From Enterococcus faecium (lineage in GTDB: Bacteria > Bacillota > Bacilli > Lactobacillales > Enterococcaceae): a stretch of 64,000 nt of DNA. Location: the NCBI RefSeq assembly GCF_029023785.1, contig NZ_CP118955.1:1486501-1550500 (forward strand). Direction: 5' to 3'. A model generated the notes under the pieces. That model saw only the letters and a list, made by a program, of their open reading frames with translations, searched no databases and was not told where the DNA came from. Position numbers and translations under genes: made by a program. This document shows, one piece after another, positions 1-9,761 of this stretch (positions are counted from its first letter, which is position 1; every line of letters begins with the position of its first letter).

Positions 1-374
1 TGCCATGCGCCGATCAGCCCGCCTACTGCAAGACATGCGATAACTGTCATCCACGGGTTCATTTGGCGATTGACCATCATCATGCCCGCAATTGCACCAA
101 CAAACGCCATCACTGACCCTACCGACAAATCCACATGACCTAAGAGCACAACTAATAACATCCCTGCAGCTAGTACTAATATATGGCTATTTTGCAGAAC
201 AAGGTTAGTTATATTCAATGGACGCCAGAAAATACCATCCGTCATCAATTGAAACGCAATAAGTAGTCCCGCTAAAATGATCACCATGCTGTAGCGACCA
301 AAAAGATCAGCTGCTCTACTTTTCAAATTTAGTTTTTTCTCTTTTTTATCCGTAAGATTTTTTGCCTGTTCCAA
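1..374 (-). CDS. gguB: Monosaccharide ABC transporter permease, N-terminal part (window edge)
   Basis: Inner-membrane subunit of a monosaccharide importer of the GguB/MmsB/XylH family. Only about the first 124 codons are present because the gene runs off the left edge. I chose a TTG start at 374, two bases after the stop of the ATPase gene and about 8 bases after an AGAGGTGG ribosome binding site. A basic cytoplasmic N-terminus (residues 1-26) is followed by hydrophobic helices, and the segment LLGHVDLSVGSVMAFVGA (about residues 75-92) is the conserved permease motif of this family. It is the third gene of the operon read from 3044 leftwards. Family identity is strong; the exact start is an inference. 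Confidence 0.85.
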   Translation of the reverse strand, partial: MEQAKNLTDKKEKKLNLKSRAADLFGRYSMVIILAGLLIAFQLMTDGIFWRPLNITNLVLQNSHILVLAAGMLLVVLLGHVDLSVGSVMAFVGAIAGMMMVNRQMNPWMTVIACLAVGGLIGAW

Positions 375-375
375 C

Positions 376-1902
376 TTAACCCACCTCTTCTTTCGTCATT
401 AATTTCATCAAGACTTCCTGATCTGCATCTTCTCGCGAGACTTCTCCTGTAATACGTCCTTCGTTCATCGTATAGATTCGATCACACATCCCTAATATTT
501 CAGGAAGTTCAGAAGAGATAAGACAGACAGCTTTGCCATTTGCTGCCATTTCTTCGATAATCGTGTAGATCTCATATTTTGCCCCAACATCTATCCCACG
601 GGTTGGCTCATCCAAAAAAAGAATATCGGGTTGTGTCATCAGCCACTTGGATAAAACGACTTTTTGTTGATTCCCACCACTAAGACTACTGACAATTTGA
701 TGGATGGAGTTTGTTTTTATACGCATCTTTTTCCGGAAATTTTCTGCCTCAGTTACTTCTTTTTCTTTATCTAATACTCCTTTTTGACTTATTTTATCCA
801 AACTGCTCAGCGTCACGTTTTCCCGAATATCCATCAGCAGATTCAGTCCTAAAGATTTTCGGTCCTCCGAGACATAAGCGAGTCCGTTTGCAATGGCTGA
901 AGGAACGGTCTTAACTGATATCTCTGCCCCTTCCTTTAATATACGTCCGGATATCTTGCTTCCATAAGAATGTCCAAATAGACTCATAGCGAATTCAGTT
1001 CTGCCCGCTCCCATCAGTCCAGCTATTCCTACAATCTCTCCTTTTTTCAAATGCAAGTTGATGTGGTCGTTTATGATTCGCTCGTGATCAAGAGGGTGAT
1101 AGACCGTCCAGTCTTCTACTTTAAAATAAACTTCTCCAATATCCGGTTTTCTTTCAGGATAACGATCAACTAAATCTCTGCCCACCATCCCGCGAATAAT
1201 ATGCTCTTCGCTGATCATTTCATTTTCTAGTGTCTCAATCGTCTGTCCATCCCGTAAAATGGTGATTCGATCTGCGATATCCACGATTTCATTCAGCTTA
1301 TGTGAAATAATGATGGAGGTTACACCTTGCTCTTTCAACTCTCGGATCAATCTCAGCAAATTCGCGCTTTCTTCTTCATTCAATGCAGCGGTAGGCTCAT
1401 CCAAAATCAACAGACGGACGGATTTTGATAATGCTTTAGCTATTTCAACTAGTTGCTGTTGCCCTACGCCAATCTGGGATACTAGAAGATTCGGGTCGAT
1501 AGACAAACCGACTTTATTCAGCAGTTCATATGTTTTCTTTTCTGTCAGTTCCCAATCAATCACGCCTCTTTCTGCTTGTTCATTTCCGAGAAAAATATTC
1601 TCTTTTATTGAAAGATAAGGACTTAGTGCTAATTCTTGATGAATGATGACGATGCCTTTTTCTTCACTATCTTTCAAATCTTTAAATTGACACAGCTTTC
1701 CATCATAAAAGATTTCCCCGTCATAGGAGCCATATGGATACAAGCCGCTCAAGACATTCATCAATGTTGATTTTCCCGCTCCGTTTTCTCCGCACAATGC
1801 ATGGATTTCCCCACGTTCAATCATCAGATTCACGCAATCTAACGCTCGGATTCCAGAAAATTTTTTGGTGATATCTGCCATTTTTAAAATACAATCCGCC
1901 AT
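376..1902 (-). CDS. gguA: Monosaccharide ABC transporter ATP-binding protein
   Basis: Double-cassette ATPase that powers sugar import, family GguA/MmsA/XylG/RbsA. The 508 residues hold two ABC domains. The first has Walker [10 protein letters not shown] near residue 38 and Walker [11 protein letters not shown] near 163. The second has the degenerate loop [10 protein letters not shown], the signature LSGGNQQKV and Walker [13 protein letters not shown]. The length is normal for the family. It sits between the binding protein (53 bases upstream) and the permease (translationally adjacent), so the three are almost certainly one operon. The sugar is best inferred from the binding protein, which resembles ChvE. 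Confidence 0.92.
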   Translation of the reverse strand: MADCILKMADITKKFSGIRALDCVNLMIERGEIHALCGENGAGKSTLMNVLSGLYPYGSYDGEIFYDGKLCQFKDLKDSEEKGIVIIHQELALSPYLSIKENIFLGNEQAERGVIDWELTEKKTYELLNKVGLSIDPNLLVSQIGVGQQQLVEIAKALSKSVRLLILDEPTAALNEEESANLLRLIRELKEQGVTSIIISHKLNEIVDIADRITILRDGQTIETLENEMISEEHIIRGMVGRDLVDRYPERKPDIGEVYFKVEDWTVYHPLDHERIINDHINLHLKKGEIVGIAGLMGAGRTEFAMSLFGHSYGSKISGRILKEGAEISVKTVPSAIANGLAYVSEDRKSLGLNLLMDIRENVTLSSLDKISQKGVLDKEKEVTEAENFRKKMRIKTNSIHQIVSSLSGGNQQKVVLSKWLMTQPDILFLDEPTRGIDVGAKYEIYTIIEEMAANGKAVCLISSELPEILGMCDRIYTMNEGRITGEVSREDADQEVLMKLMTKEEVG

Positions 1903-1955
1903 AATTCTTATCCTCTCTCTGACTTAGATCTCTTTAGTTCCTTGTTTGGTTCCTC

Positions 1956-3044
1956 TTAATTTTTCAGATCGGATTCTTTATAATAATCGGTGTCGATCAG
2001 CTCTGCTTGATAATTATCTTTATCGACAGATACTGTATTTGCTAAATACGTAGGGACAGTTTTCACCCCATTATCATAAGTTTCAGTATCATTGACCGGA
2101 ACCTCTTCTCCATCACTGATTGCTTTGATCATTTCAATCGTATTTTTTGCTAAGATACGTGTGTCTTTAAAGATCGTTTGTGTTTGTTCCCCGGCAATGA
2201 TCGATTTAACGCCAGCAACTGTCGCATCTTGTCCAGTAATCACAGGTAAAGGTTTACTTTCACTCCCATACCCCACGCCTTTTAATGACGAAATGATTCC
2301 TAAACTTATTGGATCATATGGCGACAAAACAGCATCCAATGTTTGGTCAGTATAATTTGCGCTTAACAGATTATCCATCCTTGCTTGCGCCGTAGAACCA
2401 TCCCAGCGAAGCGTAGCGATTTGACTGAAACTCGTCTGTCCAGATGGCACGACCAACTGACCGTTGTCCATATATGGTTGTAAAACAGACATCACTCCGT
2501 TGTAATTGATTAGTGCGTTGTTGTCGTCAGGCGAGCCACCAAATAATTCAATCGTGAATGGTCCTTTTCCTTCTTTCAATCCTAAGTGCTCTTCAATATA
2601 AGCTGCTTGCGATACACCTACTCCAAAATTATCAAAAGTCGCGTAATAATCGACATTTTCTGAATTCATCAGTAAACGATCATAGGCGATCACCTTGATA
2701 TCTGCTTCTTTTGCTTTAGCTAACACATCAGTTAAAGCCGAACCATCGATAGAAGCAATCACAAGTGTATCTACCCCTTTTGTAATCATATTTTCTATTT
2801 GTGCTACTTGATTTTCTACTTTATCTTCTCCATATTGAAGATCTGTTTTATAACCCAGTTTTTCTAATTCCGAGACCATGTTGTTCCCATCAGCGATCCA
2901 TCTTTCTGCTGATTTGGTCGGCATAGCGATTCCTACATACCCCGTACTATCATCTGCAGATCCTGAATTGCCACACGCACTTAATAGAATGCTTGCGGTC
3001 AAAATAGCGATAGTCCCAACAATCTTTCTAAATTTGTTTTTCAT
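1956..3044 (-). CDS. chvE: ChvE-like monosaccharide-binding lipoprotein
   Basis: Extracellular lipid-anchored receptor for the GguA/GguB transporter. A basic N-terminus and hydrophobic segment end in the lipobox LLSAC, with the lipidated Cys at residue 24. The mature part follows the ChvE pattern closely: [18 protein letters not shown], then [39 protein letters not shown] and a terminal YYKESDLK. ChvE proteins bind glucose, galactose, arabinose and xylose-like aldoses; which of these applies here cannot be told from sequence alone. It is the first gene of the operon, and a cre-like site lies 45 bases upstream, so catabolite repression is likely. Confidence 0.9.
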   Translation of the reverse strand: MKNKFRKIVGTIAILTASILLSACGNSGSADDSTGYVGIAMPTKSAERWIADGNNMVSELEKLGYKTDLQYGEDKVENQVAQIENMITKGVDTLVIASIDGSALTDVLAKAKEADIKVIAYDRLLMNSENVDYYATFDNFGVGVSQAAYIEEHLGLKEGKGPFTIELFGGSPDDNNALINYNGVMSVLQPYMDNGQLVVPSGQTSFSQIATLRWDGSTAQARMDNLLSANYTDQTLDAVLSPYDPISLGIISSLKGVGYGSESKPLPVITGQDATVAGVKSIIAGEQTQTIFKDTRILAKNTIEMIKAISDGEEVPVNDTETYDNGVKTVPTYLANTVSVDKDNYQAELIDTDYYKESDLKN

Positions 3045-3088
3045 TTTTTATCCCCCATTTCAATTGATACACCGAGTATAGCTAATAA

Positions 3089-3102
3089 AGAAAGCGTTAA
3101 CA
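3089..3102 (-). promoter_or_regulatory. Candidate cre (CcpA) site upstream of chvE
   Basis: Read on the minus strand the site is TGTTAACGCTTTCT, which differs from the consensus TGWAARCGYTWNCW at one position. It lies between the divergent chvE operon and the sensor operon, 45 bases before the chvE start codon. CcpA repression of sugar importers is usual in this group; its use here is inferred. Confidence 0.55.
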
Positions 3103-3263
3103 TTGATTTTTTTATGGGATTTACTTTAAATTTTTTAGGTGTACTTTTTTTGTCTTGGATTTTTTTAAGTTTCTTGGATTTTTTTCGATTGATTCCTTTT
3201 GACTTTGATTTTCCCTTTTATCTGATAAGATAGTACTAACAAATCCAGATGGAGTGATTTAAA

Positions 3264-4280
3264 GTGAAACGTGTTTTATTTTTTTTAGCCCTTGTTGTAA
3301 TCGCTTACCAAATGATGGGGTGTACACCTAATACAAAGGAAGCACCTGACCCACTAGTCGTTGGTTTTTCGCAATCAGGAACGGAGAGTAGCTGGCGGAA
3401 AAAGCATACTGAATCAATTATCACTGCGCTTGAAAAAGAAGATTACCAAGTTCTCTACCGAAATGGCTACATGAATCAGGAACGGCAAATCCAAGATATA
3501 CGGACGTTCATTGCCTATAAAGTGGATATGATCATTTTTACTCCTTTGCAAGAATCCGGGTGGGACTCTGTATTAAAAGAAGCAAAGCGAGCAGGGATCC
3601 CTGTCATACTTGTCGACAGACATATTCAAACGAATGATCCCGAGCTTTTCGTCACCCACATTGGCCCCAGTTTCAAAGCAGAAGGAAATCGGGCGGGTTT
3701 ATTTGTCAGCAATCACTTCACAAATTCAAAGAAACAGGAAATCAGAATCCTAGAACTTGCTGGTTCAGAGAACTCCACACCGACCAAGCTACGCTCCGAA
3801 GGATTTTTGGAATCAATCAATCGTAAACCAACCCTAAAAAAAGATGGAACCATCGACCATAAACCTCCGATGACTATTGTTCACCGAATTGTCGGTGATT
3901 TTATTCGGATGAAAGGAAAAGACCAGATGAAACGATATTTAGAAACAAATGATTTATCCGAAATCGATGTATTATACAGCCATAGTGATGAAATGACTCA
4001 CGGTGCTTTAGCTGCGATAAAAGAAACATCAATCAAACCTGGAGAAGATTTGATCATTGTAACTATTGATGGACAAGAAGATATGATCGAGAAGCTACGC
4101 TCAGGAATCGTCAATTGTGTAGTCGAGTGTAAACCTGATGTCGGCTGGTATGTAGCCAATACCGTTACTCGTTATTTTGGAAATATTCAAACAGGAAAAA
4201 CATTACCTAAAGATATTTTTATTTCCGAGACTGTCTTTTCCCAGCAGAATATAGCTAACATCCCAACCAGAAATTATTGA
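3264..4280 (+). CDS. Periplasmic-binding-fold sugar sensor lipoprotein
   Basis: Lipid-anchored sugar-binding protein of the YtfQ/XylFII type, probably the sensing subunit of the kinase encoded next. The GTG start at 3264 follows a GGAGTGA site. The signal peptide ends in the lipobox MMGC (Cys 20). The mature chain has the type I binding fold: VVGFSQSGTESSWRKK at the front, a central VILVDRHI strand and a late IIVTIDGQEDMIEKL. It is followed 13 bases later by the kinase gene and is not in the transporter operon. Known relatives (XylFII with LytS/YesN in clostridia) sense the sugar whose ABC transporter they control; the same role here is inferred from the divergent chvE operon. Confidence 0.82.
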   Translation: MKRVLFFLALVVIAYQMMGCTPNTKEAPDPLVVGFSQSGTESSWRKKHTESIITALEKEDYQVLYRNGYMNQERQIQDIRTFIAYKVDMIIFTPLQESGWDSVLKEAKRAGIPVILVDRHIQTNDPELFVTHIGPSFKAEGNRAGLFVSNHFTNSKKQEIRILELAGSENSTPTKLRSEGFLESINRKPTLKKDGTIDHKPPMTIVHRIVGDFIRMKGKDQMKRYLETNDLSEIDVLYSHSDEMTHGALAAIKETSIKPGEDLIIVTIDGQEDMIEKLRSGIVNCVVECKPDVGWYVANTVTRYFGNIQTGKTLPKDIFISETVFSQQNIANIPTRNY

Positions 4281-4293
4281 CTGGAGAAGTATC

Positions 4294-5745
4294 ATGACAA
4301 AAAATTTAAGCATAAAACAGATTTTTGCCCAAGCAAACAAAGCCATGCTTCTATTTGCTGTTATCCCTTTGCTACTGAGCATACTGTTATATTCGCAACA
4401 GCTTTTGATTTATCAACAGACGATCGCAAATATCCAAAAAGCAGATGCAATTGCTTTGAAGGTTGATCAAAAAGTTTTGGAAAGTATGTGGGACTTGATT
4501 TCTGGCCAAGTAACCGTAGATGAGTTCAATGAGGAAAATATCCTAGAAGAACTTAGGAATGATATTCGAGAGATCAAAAATAATACAAATACACTTAAAG
4601 AAATTAGTACGTTAGATGTATCGCTACGTACGATCGATACACTGGAAGATTATCAAAACGAGCTGATCAATAATATCTTGGCAAAAGATTTTATGGATAC
4701 CAATGAAGAGATCATCAATCAGGTAGATTCTGTCACTCAACTGCTGTCAGATATCTTACAAGATTTTGTTCGTGTGGAGATCGACTTAGCAAGCAAAAAA
4801 AATACGACACTTGTCCGCTCGCTCATTCTATTAACAATAGTGGAACTTGGAGTTCTTAGTACCATTTTTTTCTATGCGAAAAAGAATCGTCGCTTTTTAG
4901 AGAGAAAGGTCCAAGAACCGATCAATCAGCTGATCGAGATGTCAGAACAACTTTCTTCAGGGAACCTTGGCTTTCGTTTAACCCTGCCGGAAACACTGGA
5001 ATTACAAACACTTACCGCTAGCATGAATAAAATGGCGGAAGATCTAAACCAGTCTTTACGGGAGAACGCTTTGAAACAATACCATTTAGCACAAAGTGAA
5101 GTTCGTGTATTGCAAGCTCAGATTACTCCCCATTTTATTTATAACAGTTTGGATGCCATTATTTCTTTGATCGAACAAGACTGCTTTGAAGAAGCTCTGA
5201 CTATGACCCATGCACTTTCCGGCTTTTTTCGTACGTCTTTAAGCAAAGGACAAGACTGGATTCCTCTTGAAAAAGAAATTAGCCATATCAATGATTATCT
5301 AGTCATCTTAAAAATAAGATACGGCCATATGCTTGACTATAAGATCGATATACCAGAAACACTTTTTCCTGTTTCTATTTTAAAAATGATCTTGCAGCCA
5401 TTGATTGAAAATGCTGTATACCATGGAACGAAGTACGTCCGTCACAAAGGATTTATTCGTATTACCGCATGCAAAATTGATGAGATGATCCAATTCAAAG
5501 TTATAGACAACGGGATTGGCATCCCTGCAGAAAAACTGGCAGAAATACGTAAAGAGTTAGCCAAAGGGATCGATTCAGATTTCAGTATCGGCTACGGACT
5601 TTACAACGTAAACAAGCGTCTCCTTCTTTATTACGGAAATGATCAAAAACCTATCACGATTGACAGCAAATACCGAGAAGGAACAACTGTCACACTGATG
5701 ATCCCTCTATCTCCCAAAACAATTGGAGGAAACAAACATGTATAA
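4294..5745 (+). CDS. YesM/LytS-type sensor histidine kinase
   Basis: Membrane histidine kinase of the YesM family, 483 residues. Helix 1 spans about residues 18-34 and helix 2 about 173-194, enclosing an extracytoplasmic domain of about 140 residues rich in predicted helix. A HAMP region (about 195-250) leads to the phospho-acceptor motif QAQITPHFIYNSLD with His280, and the C-terminus has the HATPase motifs LIENAVYHG, DNGIGIP and GYGLYNVNKRL. The small helical sensor domain fits signalling through a separate binding protein rather than direct ligand binding. The start follows a GGAG site, and the 3' end overlaps the response regulator by 8 bases. Confidence 0.9.
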   Translation: MTKNLSIKQIFAQANKAMLLFAVIPLLLSILLYSQQLLIYQQTIANIQKADAIALKVDQKVLESMWDLISGQVTVDEFNEENILEELRNDIREIKNNTNTLKEISTLDVSLRTIDTLEDYQNELINNILAKDFMDTNEEIINQVDSVTQLLSDILQDFVRVEIDLASKKNTTLVRSLILLTIVELGVLSTIFFYAKKNRRFLERKVQEPINQLIEMSEQLSSGNLGFRLTLPETLELQTLTASMNKMAEDLNQSLRENALKQYHLAQSEVRVLQAQITPHFIYNSLDAIISLIEQDCFEEALTMTHALSGFFRTSLSKGQDWIPLEKEISHINDYLVILKIRYGHMLDYKIDIPETLFPVSILKMILQPLIENAVYHGTKYVRHKGFIRITACKIDEMIQFKVIDNGIGIPAEKLAEIRKELAKGIDSDFSIGYGLYNVNKRLLLYYGNDQKPITIDSKYREGTTVTLMIPLSPKTIGGNKHV

Positions 5746-7303
5746 AGTTTTTATCATCGAAGACGAATACCTCATTCGCAATAACTTGCGGGAACAAATA
5801 ACTGTCCTTGGTTCTTATTATCCAATCACTTATGTCGGCGAAGCTGGAGATGGTGAGATGGCACTGTCTTCAATTATCAACTTACAGCCCGACATCATTC
5901 TGACTGATATCCAAATGCCTTTCATGGACGGGTTGACTTTTTCAAAAGAAGCAAGGAAACTACTTCCTTGGACTCGTCTCATATTTATTAGTGGATTCGA
6001 CGATTTCGATTATATGAAAGGAGCAATCCAGGTACAGGCAGATGATTATCTGCTTAAACCGATTAAAAGTAGCGAATTGAAACAAGCAATAGAAAAAGCA
6101 GTAACTGCTTTAGATTTGCAGCAAAAAGAAACGCACACTTCTTCTGATCTTGTTTTCGAATTGAAAAAAAATCATTTCTTGAACGGTTTGTTCAAAGGCT
6201 CACTTACGATCAGTGAAACATTGAAACTTGCTGAATCTTTCAATCGCTCTTTAGCAGGGAAAAAAATGACCGTATTATTAGCAGCAAACCAAGTCAGTAC
6301 AGACTTTGAAGATTACGCTCATCTCAGTGATTATTTGAAGTTTTTATTTAGGGAGAATCAACAAGTGATCTTCTCTGCTGTTTCCTCTCGATTCATCAAA
6401 TTTTTAATAGTTGATTCTCTTGAAGAAAATGTGATCGAGACCAGTTATCAGGTAGCCCAAACGTTGGTCCATGAATTAGAAAAGGGACAAAAAAATAATT
6501 TTTCTGTCGCCATTGGTCCTGTCGCAGAAAGAATCAGCGAATTACCTGCATCTTTTGAGATCACGCAGATGATACTTGAAACCGCCAGTTCCCTTAAAGA
6601 ACAAATTATCAGCTATGAGGATTTGATTCAAGAAGCGAAACTTCCAGTTGATTCTGTCTTTTACTTTGACCTCTCACTTGATTTGTCTTCATTATCGAAA
6701 AACGAAGTATCTAAGTACATCGAACACTTGACGAAACCACAAGGCACACCAACTCGAACACGATTATATCGTTTATTTGTCTTGACTAAGCTACTCCAGC
6801 ATGTCTGCCTGAAAGAAAAGAAAATCCCGCAAGAAATGGTTCATTGCACATCCACCAGTCAACGCTTAGCAATCAGCGCCGACGACTCGCTTTACCGTTC
6901 GACAGTTTATATGTTCATTTCTTTCTTAACTGCTCTGCCCTCACAGCCTTCAAGGAACAAATATCAGCCAATTTTGAACCATGCATTGGATTTTATCAAA
7001 GAAAATTTTACCGATCCAGATATGTCCTTAACTTGGGTTGCTCAACAAGTTGCATTAAGTCCCTCTCATTTCAGTACGATTTTTTCTCAATCGTTTAACC
7101 AAACATTCATCGATTATCTGACAGAACAAAGAATCGAATTAGCAAAAAAATTATTGCAGCAATCAGACTATCGTATTTCAGATATTGCTTTTGAAATTGG
7201 TTATAATGACCCTAACTATTTCAGTTATTTATTTAAGAAAAAACAAGGGATTTCTCCAAAAGAATATCGGACACAGCTTTTCCTTAAAAACAAAAATAAC
7301 TAA
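5738..7303 (+). CDS. YesN-type response regulator, AraC family
   Basis: DNA-binding response regulator, 521 residues from the ATG at 5738. That start is 8 bases after a GGAGG site and is preferred to an in-frame ATG 15 bases upstream. The receiver domain (about 1-125) has acidic residues IIEDE and the phosphorylatable Asp57 in LTDIQMP, with Lys at LLKPIKSSE. A long middle region is followed by a C-terminal AraC double helix-turn-helix ending in ISDIAFEIGYNDPNYFSYLFKKKQGISPKEYR. With the two genes upstream it forms a three-part sugar-sensing system. The likely target is the divergent chvE-gguA-gguB operon, by analogy with XylFII-LytS-YesN. Confidence 0.9.
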   Translation: MYKVFIIEDEYLIRNNLREQITVLGSYYPITYVGEAGDGEMALSSIINLQPDIILTDIQMPFMDGLTFSKEARKLLPWTRLIFISGFDDFDYMKGAIQVQADDYLLKPIKSSELKQAIEKAVTALDLQQKETHTSSDLVFELKKNHFLNGLFKGSLTISETLKLAESFNRSLAGKKMTVLLAANQVSTDFEDYAHLSDYLKFLFRENQQVIFSAVSSRFIKFLIVDSLEENVIETSYQVAQTLVHELEKGQKNNFSVAIGPVAERISELPASFEITQMILETASSLKEQIISYEDLIQEAKLPVDSVFYFDLSLDLSSLSKNEVSKYIEHLTKPQGTPTRTRLYRLFVLTKLLQHVCLKEKKIPQEMVHCTSTSQRLAISADDSLYRSTVYMFISFLTALPSQPSRNKYQPILNHALDFIKENFTDPDMSLTWVAQQVALSPSHFSTIFSQSFNQTFIDYLTEQRIELAKKLLQQSDYRISDIAFEIGYNDPNYFSYLFKKKQGISPKEYRTQLFLKNKNN

Positions 7304-7344
7304 TAAACGAAATCCGTACAATGATACTCTTTCCATTTGCAATT

Positions 7345-7402
7345 AAAAAAGACAGAATATCTCGAAGCTGAAAACAGCTTTCAAGTTATTCTGTCTTTTT
7401 AA
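7345..7402. terminator. Bidirectional terminator
   Basis: Arms AAAAAAGACAGAATA (7345-7359) and TATTCTGTCTTTTT (7387-7400) pair with A-rich and T-rich flanks on both sides. The hairpin lies between two convergent genes (response regulator and aldo/keto reductase) and can stop transcription from both. Confidence 0.85.
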
Positions 7403-7435
7403 TTTATAGCCCTTTTGACCTGCTTATGACAATCT

Positions 7436-8350
7436 TTAAGGTAAAATGTTTCCAGCAGCACGGTACAATTCGTACCAATCTTCCCGAGACATATTAATTT
7501 CTGAAGCTTGAGCGATTTCCTTGATTCGCCCTACGTTCATCGTACCGGCGATCACTTGCATATTGGCTGGATGGCGTAAAATCCAAGCAGAAGCCAAGCC
7601 AGTTGGTGTCGTTTGATATTTAGCTGCTAGTTCTTCTAATGTTTGGTTTAATTCAGGGAATTTTTCGTTCCCGATAAATACACCTTCAAAAAATCCATAC
7701 TGGTATGGTGACCATGCTTGGATCGTCATATCATGCAATCGGGAATAATCAAGTACACTACCGTCATGATCGATACTTGCTTCATCTGTCATATTGACAT
7801 GAATCCCTTGATCGATCATTCCAGTATGTTTCAAGCCAAATTGCAGCTGATTAGCTACTAATGGTTGACGAACATATTTTTTCAGCAATTCGATTTGCAT
7901 TGGTTTTTGATTGCTGACGCCAAAATAACGAACTTTTCCTGACCGTTCCAATTCATCAAACGCTTCAGCTACTTCCTCTGGTTCTACCAATGTATCTGGA
8001 CGATGAAGAAGTAAAGCATCCACATAATCCATTTTCAGACGGGTCAAACTTTTTTCTACAGATTCAATGATATGTTTTTTAGAAAAATCAAACATCACAC
8101 CTGGAACGATTCCACATTTTGTTTGAATAAAAAGATCTTCTCGTTTGATTGATGTTTTTGCTAGAGCATCTGCAAAGATTTCTTCACATTCACCGTTTCC
8201 ATAAATATCTGCATGGTCAAAAAAATCAATGCCGTTTTCATAAGCTGTCTCAATCACTTTTACTGGATCTTCCGCATTGTTGATACGCATACAGCCTAAG
8301 ATCACTGCAGCTGCTTTCTGATCAGAAGTACCTAATTGAATTTTTTTCAT
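7436..8350 (-). CDS. Aldo/keto reductase (YdhF-like oxidoreductase)
   Basis: NAD(P)H-dependent cytosolic oxidoreductase with the aldo/keto reductase barrel, 304 residues. Visible signatures are the catalytic Asp/Tyr region GIDFFDHADIYGNGECEEIF (about 41-60), the catalytic Lys in IQTKCGI, the barrel motif YVDALLLHRPD and GVSNQKPMQ. The substrate cannot be predicted. A GGAGG site precedes the ATG. The gene reads in the same direction as the pur operon but is separated from purD by 121 bases holding only a weak hairpin, so some read-through is possible. No functional link to purine synthesis is evident. Confidence 0.88.
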   Translation of the reverse strand: MKKIQLGTSDQKAAAVILGCMRINNAEDPVKVIETAYENGIDFFDHADIYGNGECEEIFADALAKTSIKREDLFIQTKCGIVPGVMFDFSKKHIIESVEKSLTRLKMDYVDALLLHRPDTLVEPEEVAEAFDELERSGKVRYFGVSNQKPMQIELLKKYVRQPLVANQLQFGLKHTGMIDQGIHVNMTDEASIDHDGSVLDYSRLHDMTIQAWSPYQYGFFEGVFIGNEKFPELNQTLEELAAKYQTTPTGLASAWILRHPANMQVIAGTMNVGRIKEIAQASEINMSREDWYELYRAAGNILP

Positions 8351-8471
8351 CTGAACTCCTCCTTATTTATATACACAACAAAAGTGTACCACACTCTTTA
8401 TGAAAAGGCTTCACTAAAATCGGCGCTTCCGATTATGTTTGTTGTATTTTTTATAAATGGAAGCAGCTGAT

Positions 8472-9746
8472 TTACTTCACGATCAGTTCGCTATTGGCAG
8501 CTTTTTCTCCAATATCTGTACGATAAAATGTTCCATCTGTCGTTTTATCCATTAACGCGGTGTAGATTTTTTTCTGTGCTTCTTTGATCGTCTCACCGTA
8601 TGCTTCTACTAAATAAAGACGTCCTCCTGCTCCAACTAGTTTGCCGTTATTTGAGGAAACTCCAGCATAGTAAACAGAAAGCTCTTCTTCCAGAAAATCT
8701 GGTAGAACCATTCCTGTCTCATATTCTTCGGGGTAACCGGCAGCTGCAACCACAACGCCTACATTGTATCCTTCTTGCTGCCACTTTAACTCTACTGTAC
8801 GATTCTCTAATAAATCATCGATTACTTGCGCAAAGTCACTCTTCAACCGAGAAAGAACGACTTGCGTTTCAGGATCACCGAAACGCGCATTGAATTCGAT
8901 CACTTTTGGTCCTTCCTTCGTAGCAATCAAACCCGCATATAAAACACCCGTGAAAGAGCGTCCTAGTTCTTTCATTCCCAAAGCCGCTGGTTTTAAAACT
9001 TCTTCCACAGCTTTTTCAATCATCTTTTTTGAAATTTGCGGTACTGGTGAATAAGCACCCATTCCGCCTGTATTTGGCCCTTTATCGTTATCAAATGCCC
9101 GCTTATGATCTTGCGAAATGACCATCGGATACACCTTGGTATTACGGACAAACGCCAAAAGGGAGAATTCTTCTCCTGCCAAAAACTCTTCTACGACGAT
9201 TTTTTTGCTGCTATCCCCAAATCGATGCTGGTTCAACATTTGTTCTGCCGCATCCAGCGCTTCCTTCACTGTGGTAGCCACGACTACACCTTTCCCAGCT
9301 GCTAAGCCGTCCGCTTTCACTACGATTGGCGCACCATTTTCTTTGATATACGCTGCTGCTTTTTCGTAACATTCAAAACTTCTGGATTTAGCTGTCGGGA
9401 TTTGATAAGTATCCATTAATTGTTTAGCAAAACTTTTCGAACCTTCGATCAGAGCTGCTGCTTTTGTCGGACCGAAGATTTTCAATCCTTCCGCCATAAA
9501 ATCATCGACGATCCCATTTAACAAAGGAACTTCAGGACCAACGATACTCCAATCAATAGCCTCTTTCTTAACAAAATGGATTAACGCTGAATGATCTCGC
9601 TCACTGATAGCGACACAATTGATACCATCTTTTGTCATCCCCGGATTTCCTGGCGCACAATACACCGTATCCACCTTCGGACTGGCTAAAAGTTTTTTAC
9701 TTATTGCATGTTCACGACCACCTGCACCGATCACCAAAATGTTCAT
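8472..9746 (-). CDS. purD: Phosphoribosylamine-glycine ligase (GAR synthetase)
   Basis: Second step of purine synthesis: joins phosphoribosylamine and glycine using ATP. At 424 residues it has the usual length and the ATP-grasp layout: N-terminal VIGAGGREHAI, VKADGLAAGKGVVVA, EEFLAGEEFSLLAF, and the metal-binding EFNARFGDPETQ. It is the last gene of the purC-to-purD operon, 15 bases after purH. The only hairpin after it (AATCGG/CCGATT near 8421-8437) is weak. Confidence 0.97.
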   Translation of the reverse strand: MNILVIGAGGREHAISKKLLASPKVDTVYCAPGNPGMTKDGINCVAISERDHSALIHFVKKEAIDWSIVGPEVPLLNGIVDDFMAEGLKIFGPTKAAALIEGSKSFAKQLMDTYQIPTAKSRSFECYEKAAAYIKENGAPIVVKADGLAAGKGVVVATTVKEALDAAEQMLNQHRFGDSSKKIVVEEFLAGEEFSLLAFVRNTKVYPMVISQDHKRAFDNDKGPNTGGMGAYSPVPQISKKMIEKAVEEVLKPAALGMKELGRSFTGVLYAGLIATKEGPKVIEFNARFGDPETQVVLSRLKSDFAQVIDDLLENRTVELKWQQEGYNVGVVVAAAGYPEEYETGMVLPDFLEEELSVYYAGVSSNNGKLVGAGGRLYLVEAYGETIKEAQKKIYTALMDKTTDGTFYRTDIGEKAANSELIVK

Positions 9747-9761
9747 TTATCCGACTCCTCT

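Noticed and set aside
9105..9369. Plus-strand frames opposite purD
   Set aside because: They lie wholly inside purD on the opposite strand, without ribosome binding sites or recognisable protein patterns.
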